Shown here in pieces: positions 36,776 to 44,217 of a stretch of 64,000 bases of DNA. The translations under genes were made by a program, and so were the position numbers. This DNA comes from Flavobacteriales bacterium (lineage in GTDB: Bacteria; Bacteroidota; Bacteroidia; UBA10329), in the NCBI GenBank assembly GCA_020635495.1, contig JACJZQ010000008.1, positions 104,769-168,768 of the forward strand, given 5' to 3'. A model generated the notes under the pieces. That model had not been told where the DNA came from. It saw only the letters and a list, made by a program, of their open reading frames with translations, and ran no database searches. Each line of letters opens with the position of its first letter. Positions within the stretch are counted from its first letter, which is position 1.

Positions 36776-38773
36776 ATGAGTTCAGTTAAATCCATTAATA
36801 CCATTCTGATAGCGAACCGAGGCGAGATTGCCTCGCGGATCATTCGCACATGCAAGAAAATGGGCATCCGAAGCGTGGCCCTTTATTCTGATGCCGACCG
36901 AGGAACGCCTTACACGCGAGAAGCCGATCAGGCTGTTCATATTGGTGGAAACGAATTGGCTACTTCCTACTTGGATCAGGACAAGATCATTGCCACAGCT
37001 CAGAAAATGGGAGCGGATGCTATTCATCCTGGATTTGGTTTCCTTTCGGAGAATGCTGGCTTTGCTAAAAAAGTGCAGGACGCTGGTTTGATTTTCATCG
37101 GTCCGAACCCGAATGCCATTGACACAATGGGGTCAAAATCCAAGGCGAAGGACATCATGCGCAAGCACGAAGTGCCTGTCATTCCTGGTTATCAGGGAGA
37201 TGACCAAAGCATAGAAACGCTTTCGGCCGAGGCTGTCAAAATCGGTTTTCCTGTACTGCTGAAAGCAGCCGCTGGCGGTGGTGGAAAAGGAATGCGAATT
37301 GTGGAAGCCGAGAAGGAATTGGAAGCTTCCATCGATGCCGCAAAACGAGAAGCGGCTTCGGCTTTTGGAGATGATGAACTCATCATCGAGAAGTACTTTC
37401 CGAGTTCCCGACACATTGAGTTTCAGATCTTTGGTGATAAGCACGGAAACGCCATTCACGTGTTGGAGCGTGAGTGTTCCATTCAGAGACGCTACCAGAA
37501 GATCATTGAGGAAAGTCCATCGCCAGCGTTGAGTAATGTGCTGCGAAATGAAATGGGCGCAGCAGCGGTTCGTGCGGCTAAATCGTTGAAGTACGACAAT
37601 GCAGGAACGGTCGAGTTCATCCTATCTGACAAGAATGAATTCTTCTTTTTGGAGGTGAATACGCGATTGCAGGTGGAGCACCCTGTGACGGAAGAGATCA
37701 CAGGCCTCGACCTTGTGCAAATGCAGATCGAGGTGGCGGAAGGCCGACCGCTTTCGGTGACGCAAGAAGACATCAAAGGAAACGGCTACGCCATCGAATG
37801 CCGCTTGTATGCAGAAGATGCGGCCAACAATTTCATTCCTGCAACGGGTAAGATATTGAAATGGTCAACGCCAGCAATTGATGGATTCCGAATTGAAACA
37901 GGCGTGGAAAGCGGCTCGGTCATTTCTACGCATTACGACCCGATGATTGCCAAGCTGATTACGCACGGAAAGGACAGGGCAGAAGGGCAACGCAAAATGA
38001 GTGCGGCTTTGGCAAACCTCAATTGCCTAGGACTGACCACCAATCAGGATTTTCTTAAAGCCATTTTGGCGAATGCCGATTTTCAAGCTGGGAAATACGA
38101 CACGCACTTCTTGCAGAGGCAATTCAGCTACGAAAAGGCGCAATCGCAAGAAGCGATTGAAATGGCAGCAATTGCTGCTTCGGCTTTTGATAAGGCAGAA
38201 AGAGATAGCCAGCGAACCATTCTTCAGAACGTGCCGAGCGGTTGGAGAAACAATTTTTACCAATCACAACAGGAAACGTTTTTAGACGGGGAAACGGAAG
38301 TTATTGTTAAGTACCACAACGCCAATTACACCACCGTCATTGCGAGCGAAGCGAAGCAATCTCCTTCAAACGACTACCAAGTTCAAGTTGCTGACATTTC
38401 AGATGATGAAATTCTGTTGGAATTGAACGGAATTCAAGAACGGTTCACGGTTGTCAGAAGCGGAAACGAATACTTCGTTCAGCACTCACAGAATGGAACC
38501 GTAAACTTGACAAGGAAAGAGCGTTTTCCGCTGAAGGAAGCAGAGAAAGTAAAAGGCGGTTACATCAGTCCTATGCCTGGAAAGGTGATAAAAGTGTTGG
38601 TAGAACCTGGACAGGAAGTGAAAAGTGGAGAAGGCTTGTTGGTGCTACTCTCTATGAAAATGGAGAACACGATTTGCGCAGATGAGGATGGAACGGTAGA
38701 GGAGATCTATGTCACCGAAGAAGAGGATCTGGAAGCTGGTAAGTTGCTTCTCAAAATGAAAGAAACTGAATGA
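36776..38773 (+). CDS. Biotin carboxylase-BCCP (alpha) subunit of the acyl-CoA carboxylase
   Basis: The 665-residue protein has a biotin carboxylase core (1-450): ILIANRGEIASRIIR, ATP-grasp loop AAAGGGGKGMR, catalytic EVNTRLQVEHPVTEEITG. A linker domain follows, and a C-terminal biotinyl domain has the biotin-accepting lysine in LSMKMENTI. It charges biotin with bicarbonate and ATP. In the linker (residues ~521-530) the sequence VIASEAKQS is encoded by an interspersed hairpin repeat inserted in frame (38335-38363), so this stretch is a recent addition probably tolerated in a surface loop. It is the partner of the beta subunit 123 bases upstream. Confidence 0.92.
   Translation: MSSVKSINTILIANRGEIASRIIRTCKKMGIRSVALYSDADRGTPYTREADQAVHIGGNELATSYLDQDKIIATAQKMGADAIHPGFGFLSENAGFAKKVQDAGLIFIGPNPNAIDTMGSKSKAKDIMRKHEVPVIPGYQGDDQSIETLSAEAVKIGFPVLLKAAAGGGGKGMRIVEAEKELEASIDAAKREAASAFGDDELIIEKYFPSSRHIEFQIFGDKHGNAIHVLERECSIQRRYQKIIEESPSPALSNVLRNEMGAAAVRAAKSLKYDNAGTVEFILSDKNEFFFLEVNTRLQVEHPVTEEITGLDLVQMQIEVAEGRPLSVTQEDIKGNGYAIECRLYAEDAANNFIPATGKILKWSTPAIDGFRIETGVESGSVISTHYDPMIAKLITHGKDRAEGQRKMSAALANLNCLGLTTNQDFLKAILANADFQAGKYDTHFLQRQFSYEKAQSQEAIEMAAIAASAFDKAERDSQRTILQNVPSGWRNNFYQSQQETFLDGETEVIVKYHNANYTTVIASEAKQSPSNDYQVQVADISDDEILLELNGIQERFTVVRSGNEYFVQHSQNGTVNLTRKERFPLKEAEKVKGGYISPMPGKVIKVLVEPGQEVKSGEGLLVLLSMKMENTICADEDGTVEEIYVTEEEDLEAGKLLLKMKETE
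38335..38363 (+). repeat. CGTC hairpin repeat inserted inside the biotin carboxylase gene
   Basis: CGTC is followed by arm ATTGC (38339-38343), a 12-base loop, arm GCAAT (38356-38360) and CTC. It is a single half-unit of the family also found at 39625-39707 and 47440-47519, and it keeps the host frame open. Confidence 0.8.
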
Positions 38774-39588
38774 TGTTTACCGAAGAACAACTGAATAGTC
38801 TGGACTACACTTTCGCGTTTTTGGAAGTGGAGCATAGCGATAAGGTGTTGACGATAACGCTTGATCGTGCGGAGAAGAAGAATGCGTTGCACCCTGTAAC
38901 GGCTAATGAGTTGGCGTTTGCACTGACCTACGCCAAGCAGAACAAGGACGTTTGGGCGGTGGTGATCAAAGCCAACGGAGATGTTTTCTGCGCGGGTGCC
39001 GATCTGCAAGCGTTCATGTCGGGCGGTGGAGAAACGGATAGCACCGTCCCGAAAGCAGAGGGAGAGATATTGATCGGAGAGTTGTTCAATGAATTGCACA
39101 AACCGTGCATTGCGCAGGTGGAAGGCGATGCGTTTGCAGGTGCTTTTCTGCTGTTGGCGGGTTGCACACACGTGGTGGCTGCCAATGACGTAAAATTCGG
39201 ATTACCAGAAGTGAAGCGCGGATTGTTTCCGTATCAGGTAATGGCTTCGTTGCTGCAGGTTATGCCAGAACGGAAGGTGTTGGATTGGTGTATTCAGGGC
39301 TACAATCTGGATGCACAGAAAGCAGCAGATTGGGGATTGGTGACGCACTTGGCTGAAAGAGGAAAAGTGGCAGATGCGGTTCAGGAGTTGCTGGAGACGA
39401 TTTTGACCAATTCGCCAACGGCTATTAGAATGGGATTGGAAGCATATCAACACATTAGAAGTGACGACACGAAGGAGCAACACAGCTATCTGCGTGGTAT
39501 GCTGATGAAAACGGTGCAGACGAAAGATGCACAGGAAGGCATTATGGCTTTCAGAGAGAAACGTAAACCAGAATGGAGTAATGAGTAG
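38770..39588 (+). CDS. Enoyl-CoA hydratase/isomerase family protein
   Basis: The 272-residue crotonase-fold enzyme hydrates an enoyl-CoA. Oxyanion-hole segments are FCAGADLQAFMS and QVEGDAFAGAFLLLAGCT (the usual GxxxGGG is replaced by GDAFAGAF). The usual catalytic Glu region reads KFGLPEVKRGLFPYQV. In the leucine and acyclic-terpene pathways such an enzyme hydrates the carboxylated product of the preceding carboxylase. It overlaps the carboxylase alpha gene by four bases (ATGATG region); start may be at 38770 or 38773. Confidence 0.87.
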   Translation: MMFTEEQLNSLDYTFAFLEVEHSDKVLTITLDRAEKKNALHPVTANELAFALTYAKQNKDVWAVVIKANGDVFCAGADLQAFMSGGGETDSTVPKAEGEILIGELFNELHKPCIAQVEGDAFAGAFLLLAGCTHVVAANDVKFGLPEVKRGLFPYQVMASLLQVMPERKVLDWCIQGYNLDAQKAADWGLVTHLAERGKVADAVQELLETILTNSPTAIRMGLEAYQHIRSDDTKEQHSYLRGMLMKTVQTKDAQEGIMAFREKRKPEWSNE

Positions 39589-39624
39589 TGAGATGTCAGA
39601 ATTGAGATTTCAGATATCAGATGG

Positions 39625-39707
39625 CGTCATGTCGAGCGAAGCTTGCGAAGTCGAGACATCTATTGATGAACAGATTTCTCCGCTCCCTTCGGTCGGTCGA
39701 AATGACG
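39625..39707. repeat. Double CGTC hairpin repeat (REPIN-like)
   Basis: Left half: CGTC, arm ATGTC (39629-39633), loop, arm GACAT (39655-39659), CT. Right half, on the minus strand: CGTC, arm ATTTC, loop, arm GAAAT, CT. The halves face each other, giving ends CGTC...GACG. Stem sequences differ between halves yet each is self-complementary. Confidence 0.8.
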
Positions 39708-39720
39708 GTGGCTACGGAGC

Positions 39721-39804
39721 GCCCGCGTTAGGGATTGGAGCGGCATCCTTTTTTGCTTTTCGCAAAAAAGATAGAGCGGAAAGCCCGACCCGCAGGGGAA
39801 CGCC
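39721..39804 (+). ncRNA. Candidate structured RNA, copy 1 (Flavo-1-like?)
   Basis: Conserved boxes GCGTTAGGGATTGGAGC and GCGGAAAGCCCGACC flank hairpin 1 (CTTTTTTGC, loop, GCAAAAAAG; 39748-39770). A small hairpin 2 (CCC-GCA-GGG) follows, and the ends close by GCGTT (39725-39729) pairing with AACGC (39799-39803). The second copy at 49339-49412 keeps both boxes but has different stems. I recall Rfam motif Flavo-1 as a candidate identity; this was not checked. Strand is assumed from the better boxes. Confidence 0.5.
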
Positions 39805-39879
39805 AAAGAAATAGTAATGATCAATGAGAATTGAGATATGAGATATGAGGTGATGAAGCAATGAAGCGATGACGAACTG

Positions 39880-39938
39880 TTCGCTGGTCGCTTTTCGCTA
39901 TTCACCCGCTAATAACTAACAGCTAAAAACTAAGAGCT
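39880..39938 (+). repeat. Leader-like repeat before the BKACE gene
   Basis: TTCGCTGGTCG, CTTTTCGCTA and CTAACAGCTAAAA occur here in this order and again at 42465-42507, each time just upstream of an operon gene. Confidence 0.55.
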
Positions 39939-39939
39939 A

Positions 39940-40794
39940 ATGAAAAAAGTAATCATAAGCGCATCGCTGACAGGCGTTTTGGCCAACAGACAGCAATGTC
40001 CGTACATACCATACACGCCAGAGGAAATTGCTGAGGAAGGCCGCAGGGCGGTGGAGGCCGGGGCCAGCATTTTGCACATCCACGCGCGGAATGACGATGG
40101 AACGCCTGCGTACGATGTGGAGACGTATGCGCGGATCCACGAGGAGGTGAAAAAGCGCACGCCAGACGTGATCATCAACTACAGCACTGGCGCCATTCAT
40201 ATTACCCGCGAGGAGCGGATAGCGCACATTGTAGCGTTGAAACCAGACATGGCCGCGCTCAATATGGGAAGCATGAACTATGGAATTTACTCGCCCAAAG
40301 CGAAGCAGTTTTACCACGATTTCGTGTTCCAGAACCCGTTCAAAGACATCCAGTTTTACTTGGAGAAGATGAAGGAAGCGGGTACGCGTCCTGAGATGGA
40401 GGTGTTCGACAACGGGCACATCAATAACGCCAATCCGCTGATCGATATGGGATTATTGGAGAAGCCATACTGTTTCAGTTTCGTGATGGGTGTGTTAGGT
40501 GGAATTCCGCACAGCACCGCCAATATTCTGCACCAGAGCCGCAGCGTTCCTGAGGGTTCTGACTGGCAGGTAATCGGTATCGGTAGAAAGCAATGGGCAA
40601 GTTTGGCTGCAGGAATTACCATTGGCGGGAACATCCGCGCGGGGCTGGAAGACAACTTCTATCTGCCTGAAGGCGAAATGGCGAAAAGCAATGGCGAATT
40701 GATCGCTGCGGCTGCGCAACTGACCCGAATGATGGGACGTGAAGTGGCGAGTATTGCTGAGGCGAGGGAGATGTTGGATATTCCGTTGAGGTAA
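39940..40794 (+). CDS. Beta-keto acid cleavage enzyme (BKACE, DUF849 family)
   Basis: The 284-residue zinc-dependent TIM-barrel enzyme condenses a beta-keto acid with acetyl-CoA, giving acetoacetate and a new acyl-CoA. It was first described as 3-keto-5-aminohexanoate cleavage enzyme (Kce). Metal-ligand motif HIHARNDDGTP (~46-56), acidic residue in PEMEVFDNGHI (~150-160) and a C-terminal ASLAAGITIGGNIRAGLEDN are typical. The polar or nonpolar preference of the substrate pocket cannot be judged by eye. It is in the acyl-CoA operon 351 bases after the hydratase gene and seems to stand where a thiolase or HMG-CoA lyase might be expected. Confidence 0.88.
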   Translation: MKKVIISASLTGVLANRQQCPYIPYTPEEIAEEGRRAVEAGASILHIHARNDDGTPAYDVETYARIHEEVKKRTPDVIINYSTGAIHITREERIAHIVALKPDMAALNMGSMNYGIYSPKAKQFYHDFVFQNPFKDIQFYLEKMKEAGTRPEMEVFDNGHINNANPLIDMGLLEKPYCFSFVMGVLGGIPHSTANILHQSRSVPEGSDWQVIGIGRKQWASLAAGITIGGNIRAGLEDNFYLPEGEMAKSNGELIAAAAQLTRMMGREVASIAEAREMLDIPLR

Positions 40795-40820
40795 GAGGTT
40801 TGAGGTATTAGGATTTAGCC

Positions 40821-41276
40821 ATGAGGATATTCACCATTTTTTCTTTTCTCCTTTTACCGTTTTTCTGCATCGCACAGAACAACAACCCAAATTATGATGA
40901 GGAGTTGGCGAAGGAGTTGAATGCCGATGATTACGGTATGAAGAGTTATGTTTTCGTGGTGCTGAAAACGGGTTCGGCCAAGATTGAGGACAAAGCTGTT
41001 CGTGACAGTTGTTTTGCTGGGCATTTCTCGAACATGCAAAAGCTGGCGGAAGAGAAGAAATTGGTGGTTGCTGGTCCGTTGGGTAAGAACGACAACAACT
41101 ACCGTGGACTGTTCATTTTCGATGTGGCCACGAAAGAAGAAGCACAGGAATTGATGAAAGGCGACCCGACCATTTCAATGGGCATTTTTGAAGTGGAAAT
41201 GTATGATTGGTATGGTTCGGCAGCATTGCCCGTTTACCTTGAAGCGGCAGATAAGATTTGGAAATTGAAACCGTGA
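40821..41276 (+). CDS. Exported YCII-domain protein
   Basis: The 151-residue protein has a signal peptide (ending FCIAQ) and one YCII (dimeric ferredoxin-like) domain: YVFVVLKTGSAKIED, HFSNMQKLAEEKKLVVAGPL and EAQELMKGDPTISMGIFEVEMYDW. YCII proteins are mostly uncharacterised, some active on chlorinated or lactone compounds. Its stop overlaps the GTG start of the next acyl-CoA dehydrogenase by four bases, so it is part of the operon. Confidence 0.8.
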   Translation: MRIFTIFSFLLLPFFCIAQNNNPNYDEELAKELNADDYGMKSYVFVVLKTGSAKIEDKAVRDSCFAGHFSNMQKLAEEKKLVVAGPLGKNDNNYRGLFIFDVATKEEAQELMKGDPTISMGIFEVEMYDWYGSAALPVYLEAADKIWKLKP

Positions 41277-42424
41277 GTTACTTTACCGAAGAACATATCC
41301 AATTCCGCCAGTCGCTGCGCGATTTCCTGCAACGGGAAGTCGTGCCGTTTGTGGATGAGTGGGAGAAGGTTGGAAATCCGCCTCGCGAGATCTGGAAGAA
41401 GTTTGGCGATATGGGCTATTTCGGGTTGAAATACCCTGAAAAGTATGGCGGCCTCGACCTCGATTTTTTCTACACTGTCATCTTCTTGGAAGAATTGGCG
41501 CGCATCAATTCGGGCGGAACAGCTGCGGCTTTGGGCGCACATGCTTATCTGTCCTTGGCGCATGTGAACAATGAAGGCACCGAAGAGCAGAAGGAAAACT
41601 ATCTGCACGCTGGAATTGCTGGCGATAAATTCGGATGTATGGCGGTTACCGAACCGTTCGGTGGTTCGGATGTTGCGGCCATGCGCACAACTGCTGTCAG
41701 AGATGGAAACGAGTGGGTCATAAACGGTAGCAAGACGTTCATAACCAATGGCGTTCTGAGTGATTTTCTGGTGGTTGCCGCCAAAACCGAACCCGAACTG
41801 AAACAGGCGGGCATCAGTATGTTCGTCATTGACCGCGACACGCCTGGACTTTCAGCTACAAAACTGGATAAACTCGGTTGGCGCGCTTCGGATACGGGTG
41901 AGATCGCCTTTGATAATGTGCGTGTTCCCGCTTCGGCTTTGATGGGCGAGGAGAACCAAGGTTTCTACTACATCATGCAGCAGTTTGCGTTGGAGCGCAT
42001 CATCATGGCGGTGGGCGGTTACGCGGGTTCGGAATACGCGTTAGAATACGCGCTCAAGTACATGCAGGAACGGGAAGCGTTCGGTCGTCCGCTGACCAAG
42101 TTTCAGGAACTGCGGCATCGTGTAGCGCAATTGGCTGCGGAAATTGAACAGCAGAAACAGTTCGTTTATTACTTGTCAGACCGTTTCGACAAAGGAGAAT
42201 ACATCGTTAAAGAAGCTGCCATGGCGAAATTGCTTTGCACGCAATTGTCAGATAAAGTGGCGTTTGAAGTGGTGCAATTCCTTGGCGGTTACGGCTATAT
42301 GGAAGAATACCAAGCCGCTAGAATGTTCCGTGACAGTCGCCTCGGACAAATTGGTGGCGGAACGAGTGAAATAATGAAAGAGATCATTGCCAAAATGGCG
42401 ATTGATGATGTTAAATACAGCTGA
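41273..42424 (+). CDS. Acyl-CoA dehydrogenase
   Basis: The 383-residue flavoprotein oxidises an acyl-CoA to the 2-enoyl form. Motifs are CMAVTEPFGGSDVAAMRT (FAD/substrate loop), WVINGSKTFITNG, EREAFGRPLTKFQELRHR, and GGYGYMEEYQAARMFRDSR. The Glu pair (GYMEEY) occupies the position of the MCAD/SCAD catalytic Glu; isovaleryl-CoA dehydrogenases lack it there. The GTG at 41273 is chosen because the protein then starts MSYFTEEHIQFRQSLRDFL, parallel to the paralogue at 42530 (MFTEEHKLFRQGLRDFL). It overlaps the YCII gene by four bases. Confidence 0.9.
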   Translation: MSYFTEEHIQFRQSLRDFLQREVVPFVDEWEKVGNPPREIWKKFGDMGYFGLKYPEKYGGLDLDFFYTVIFLEELARINSGGTAAALGAHAYLSLAHVNNEGTEEQKENYLHAGIAGDKFGCMAVTEPFGGSDVAAMRTTAVRDGNEWVINGSKTFITNGVLSDFLVVAAKTEPELKQAGISMFVIDRDTPGLSATKLDKLGWRASDTGEIAFDNVRVPASALMGEENQGFYYIMQQFALERIIMAVGGYAGSEYALEYALKYMQEREAFGRPLTKFQELRHRVAQLAAEIEQQKQFVYYLSDRFDKGEYIVKEAAMAKLLCTQLSDKVAFEVVQFLGGYGYMEEYQAARMFRDSRLGQIGGGTSEIMKEIIAKMAIDDVKYS

Positions 42425-42464
42425 TTTGATGATGAGCCAATTTGATTATTTGATGATGAAACTA

Positions 42465-42508
42465 TTCGCTGGTCGTTAGTCACTTTTCGCTAGCTAACAG
42501 CTAAAACT
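42465..42508 (+). repeat. Leader-like repeat before the dehydrogenase-SCP2 gene
   Basis: The same words as at 39880-39938 (TTCGCTGGTCG, CTTTTCGCTA, CTAACAGCTAAAA) occur here in the same order with altered spacing. Confidence 0.55.
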
Positions 42509-42529
42509 TAATACCTAACAGCTACAAGT

Positions 42530-44086
42530 ATGTTTACAGAAGAACACAAATTATTCAGACAAGGATTGCGGGATTTCCTCGACCGTGAGGTGATGCCCAA
42601 CATCGATAAATGGGAAGAGGAGCAGCGCATGCCGAAAGACCTATGGCCCAAGTTCGGTGAGATGGGCTATTTCGGTTTGAACTACCCAGAAAAGTATGGC
42701 GGAATTGATGCCGATTTCATGTATTCGGTCATCTTCATGGAAGAGATTTCGAAGTGCGAAAGTGGCGGTTTTATGATCCTTCCCGCGGTACAGCAGTACA
42801 TGGCTTCGCCTTACATCTACAAGCACGGTTCGGAATTCTTGAAAGAGAAATATCTGACCAAAGCCATTTCTGGCGAATGGATCTGCAGCATTGGTATCTC
42901 AGAACCGGGAGCAGGTTCGGATGTGGCGAATATTCGCACAACGGCCATCAAAGAAGGCGACCATTACATTGTAAATGGTTCCAAGACCTTCATCACCAAT
43001 GGCGTTTACGGTGATTTTCTGGTTGCTGTTGTAAAGACGGATCCTAACATGGGCGCGGCTGGAGTCAGCCTACTTGTCATGGACCTCGACTCAGAAGGCG
43101 TATCGCGAAGCAAACTGAAGAAACTCGGTTGGCATGCATCCGACACGGCCGAGCTGCATTTTGATAACGTGAAAGTCCCTGTGGAGAACCTTATCGGAGA
43201 TGAAGGTCAAGGGTTCTATTATCTGATGGGCGGCTTGCAATTGGAGCGTTTGGTGGGTTCGATAGCGGGTTATGCTTCGTGTGAATGGGCCATTCAGTAT
43301 ACGCTACAATACATGAGTGAGCGGAAAGCGTTCGGCCGTCCGATCAACAAGTTCCAAGTGTTGCGTCACCGAATGGCGCAGTTGATTTCGGAAGTGGAAG
43401 CCAACAAGCAGTTCGTTTACCATTGCTGCCGAATGCATGATGCAGGAGAATACATCGTGAAAGAGTGCTCTATGGCCAAATTGCTATCCAGTGAACTGGC
43501 AGAGAAGGTCATGACCCAATGCCTGCAAAGCTTTGGTGGCTACGGTTTTATGGAAGAGTACAAAATGGCCCGCGCCTACCGCGATTGTCGCGTGGGAACC
43601 ATCGGTGGTGGCACCAGCGAGATCATGCGCGAGATCATTGCTAAAATGGTCATAGACGATACTTCATATCAACGGGCAGGATCAGTACCTTCATCGCCCG
43701 CAGCAAACAAATCGGCCGAGAAAAAGGTTGATACCAAAGCAGAAAATCAAACACAATCAAATACTAACACACAAAAACAACCAGTAATGAGTTTTGAAAC
43801 CACGTTAGCAGCAATTCAGGAAAAGGCGGCCGCGGCCAAGCCATTGGGAAACACGTTGAAGTTCCACTTCGGTGACAAGAACATCACCATTGATGGAAAA
43901 GGCGATACCAACGTTGTGCACGAGGATCACGGAGAGGAAGCGGATTGCACGGTAGATGTGGCCTTGGCCGATCTATTGGCAATGATAAAAGGTGAATTGA
44001 ACCCAATGAATGCGTTCATGTCCGGTAAATTGAAAGTGAAAGGCGACATGAGTGTGGCCATGAAGCTTGGAACCATCATGGGATAA
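42530..44086 (+). CDS. Acyl-CoA dehydrogenase fused to a C-terminal SCP2 sterol-carrier domain
   Basis: Residues 1-385 are an acyl-CoA dehydrogenase close to the preceding gene's product: CSIGISEPGAGSDVANIRT, YIVNGSKTFITNG, SERKAFGRPINKFQVLRHR, FGGYGFMEEYKMARAYRDCR. A Ser/Ala/Gln/Asn-rich linker (~390-418) leads to an SCP2 domain (~420-518): FETTLAAIQEKAAAAKPLG, NITIDGKG, DCTVDVALADLLAMIKGELNPMNAFMSGKLKVKGD. SCP2 domains bind fatty acyl-CoA or sterols. An ATG at 43787 begins the SCP2 domain in frame in a good A-rich context, so a free SCP2 protein might also be made. The fusion is the last gene of the operon. Confidence 0.9.
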   Translation: MFTEEHKLFRQGLRDFLDREVMPNIDKWEEEQRMPKDLWPKFGEMGYFGLNYPEKYGGIDADFMYSVIFMEEISKCESGGFMILPAVQQYMASPYIYKHGSEFLKEKYLTKAISGEWICSIGISEPGAGSDVANIRTTAIKEGDHYIVNGSKTFITNGVYGDFLVAVVKTDPNMGAAGVSLLVMDLDSEGVSRSKLKKLGWHASDTAELHFDNVKVPVENLIGDEGQGFYYLMGGLQLERLVGSIAGYASCEWAIQYTLQYMSERKAFGRPINKFQVLRHRMAQLISEVEANKQFVYHCCRMHDAGEYIVKECSMAKLLSSELAEKVMTQCLQSFGGYGFMEEYKMARAYRDCRVGTIGGGTSEIMREIIAKMVIDDTSYQRAGSVPSSPAANKSAEKKVDTKAENQTQSNTNTQKQPVMSFETTLAAIQEKAAAAKPLGNTLKFHFGDKNITIDGKGDTNVVHEDHGEEADCTVDVALADLLAMIKGELNPMNAFMSGKLKVKGDMSVAMKLGTIMG

Positions 44087-44117
44087 TTGCTCTTAACCGT
44101 GGAGACACGGAGTTAAC

Positions 44118-44156
44118 GCAAAGGGCGCAGAGATTTTTCTCTGCGCCCTTTTTTTT
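44118..44156 (+). terminator. Terminator of the catabolic operon
   Basis: AAAGGGCGCAGAGA (44120-44133), TTTT loop and TCTCTGCGCCCTTT (44138-44151) form a perfect 14-bp stem followed by more T. It lies 33 bases after the stop of the SCP2 fusion. Confidence 0.92.
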
Positions 44157-44217
44157 GTTCAAGGCGTAATGTTCAACGCTCAAAGAAGGAAATCAGTGAA
44201 CATCAGTCCGATCTGCG

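Larger units (their letters stand above)
39589..39939. other. Repeat-filled non-coding interval inside the catabolic operon
   Basis: This 351-base interval contains, in order, a double hairpin repeat (39625-39707), a candidate structured RNA (39721-39804), a stretch of ATGAG/ATGAAG words and a leader-like repeat (39880-39938) shared with 42465-42508. Short open frames here are accidental. Confidence 0.75.
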
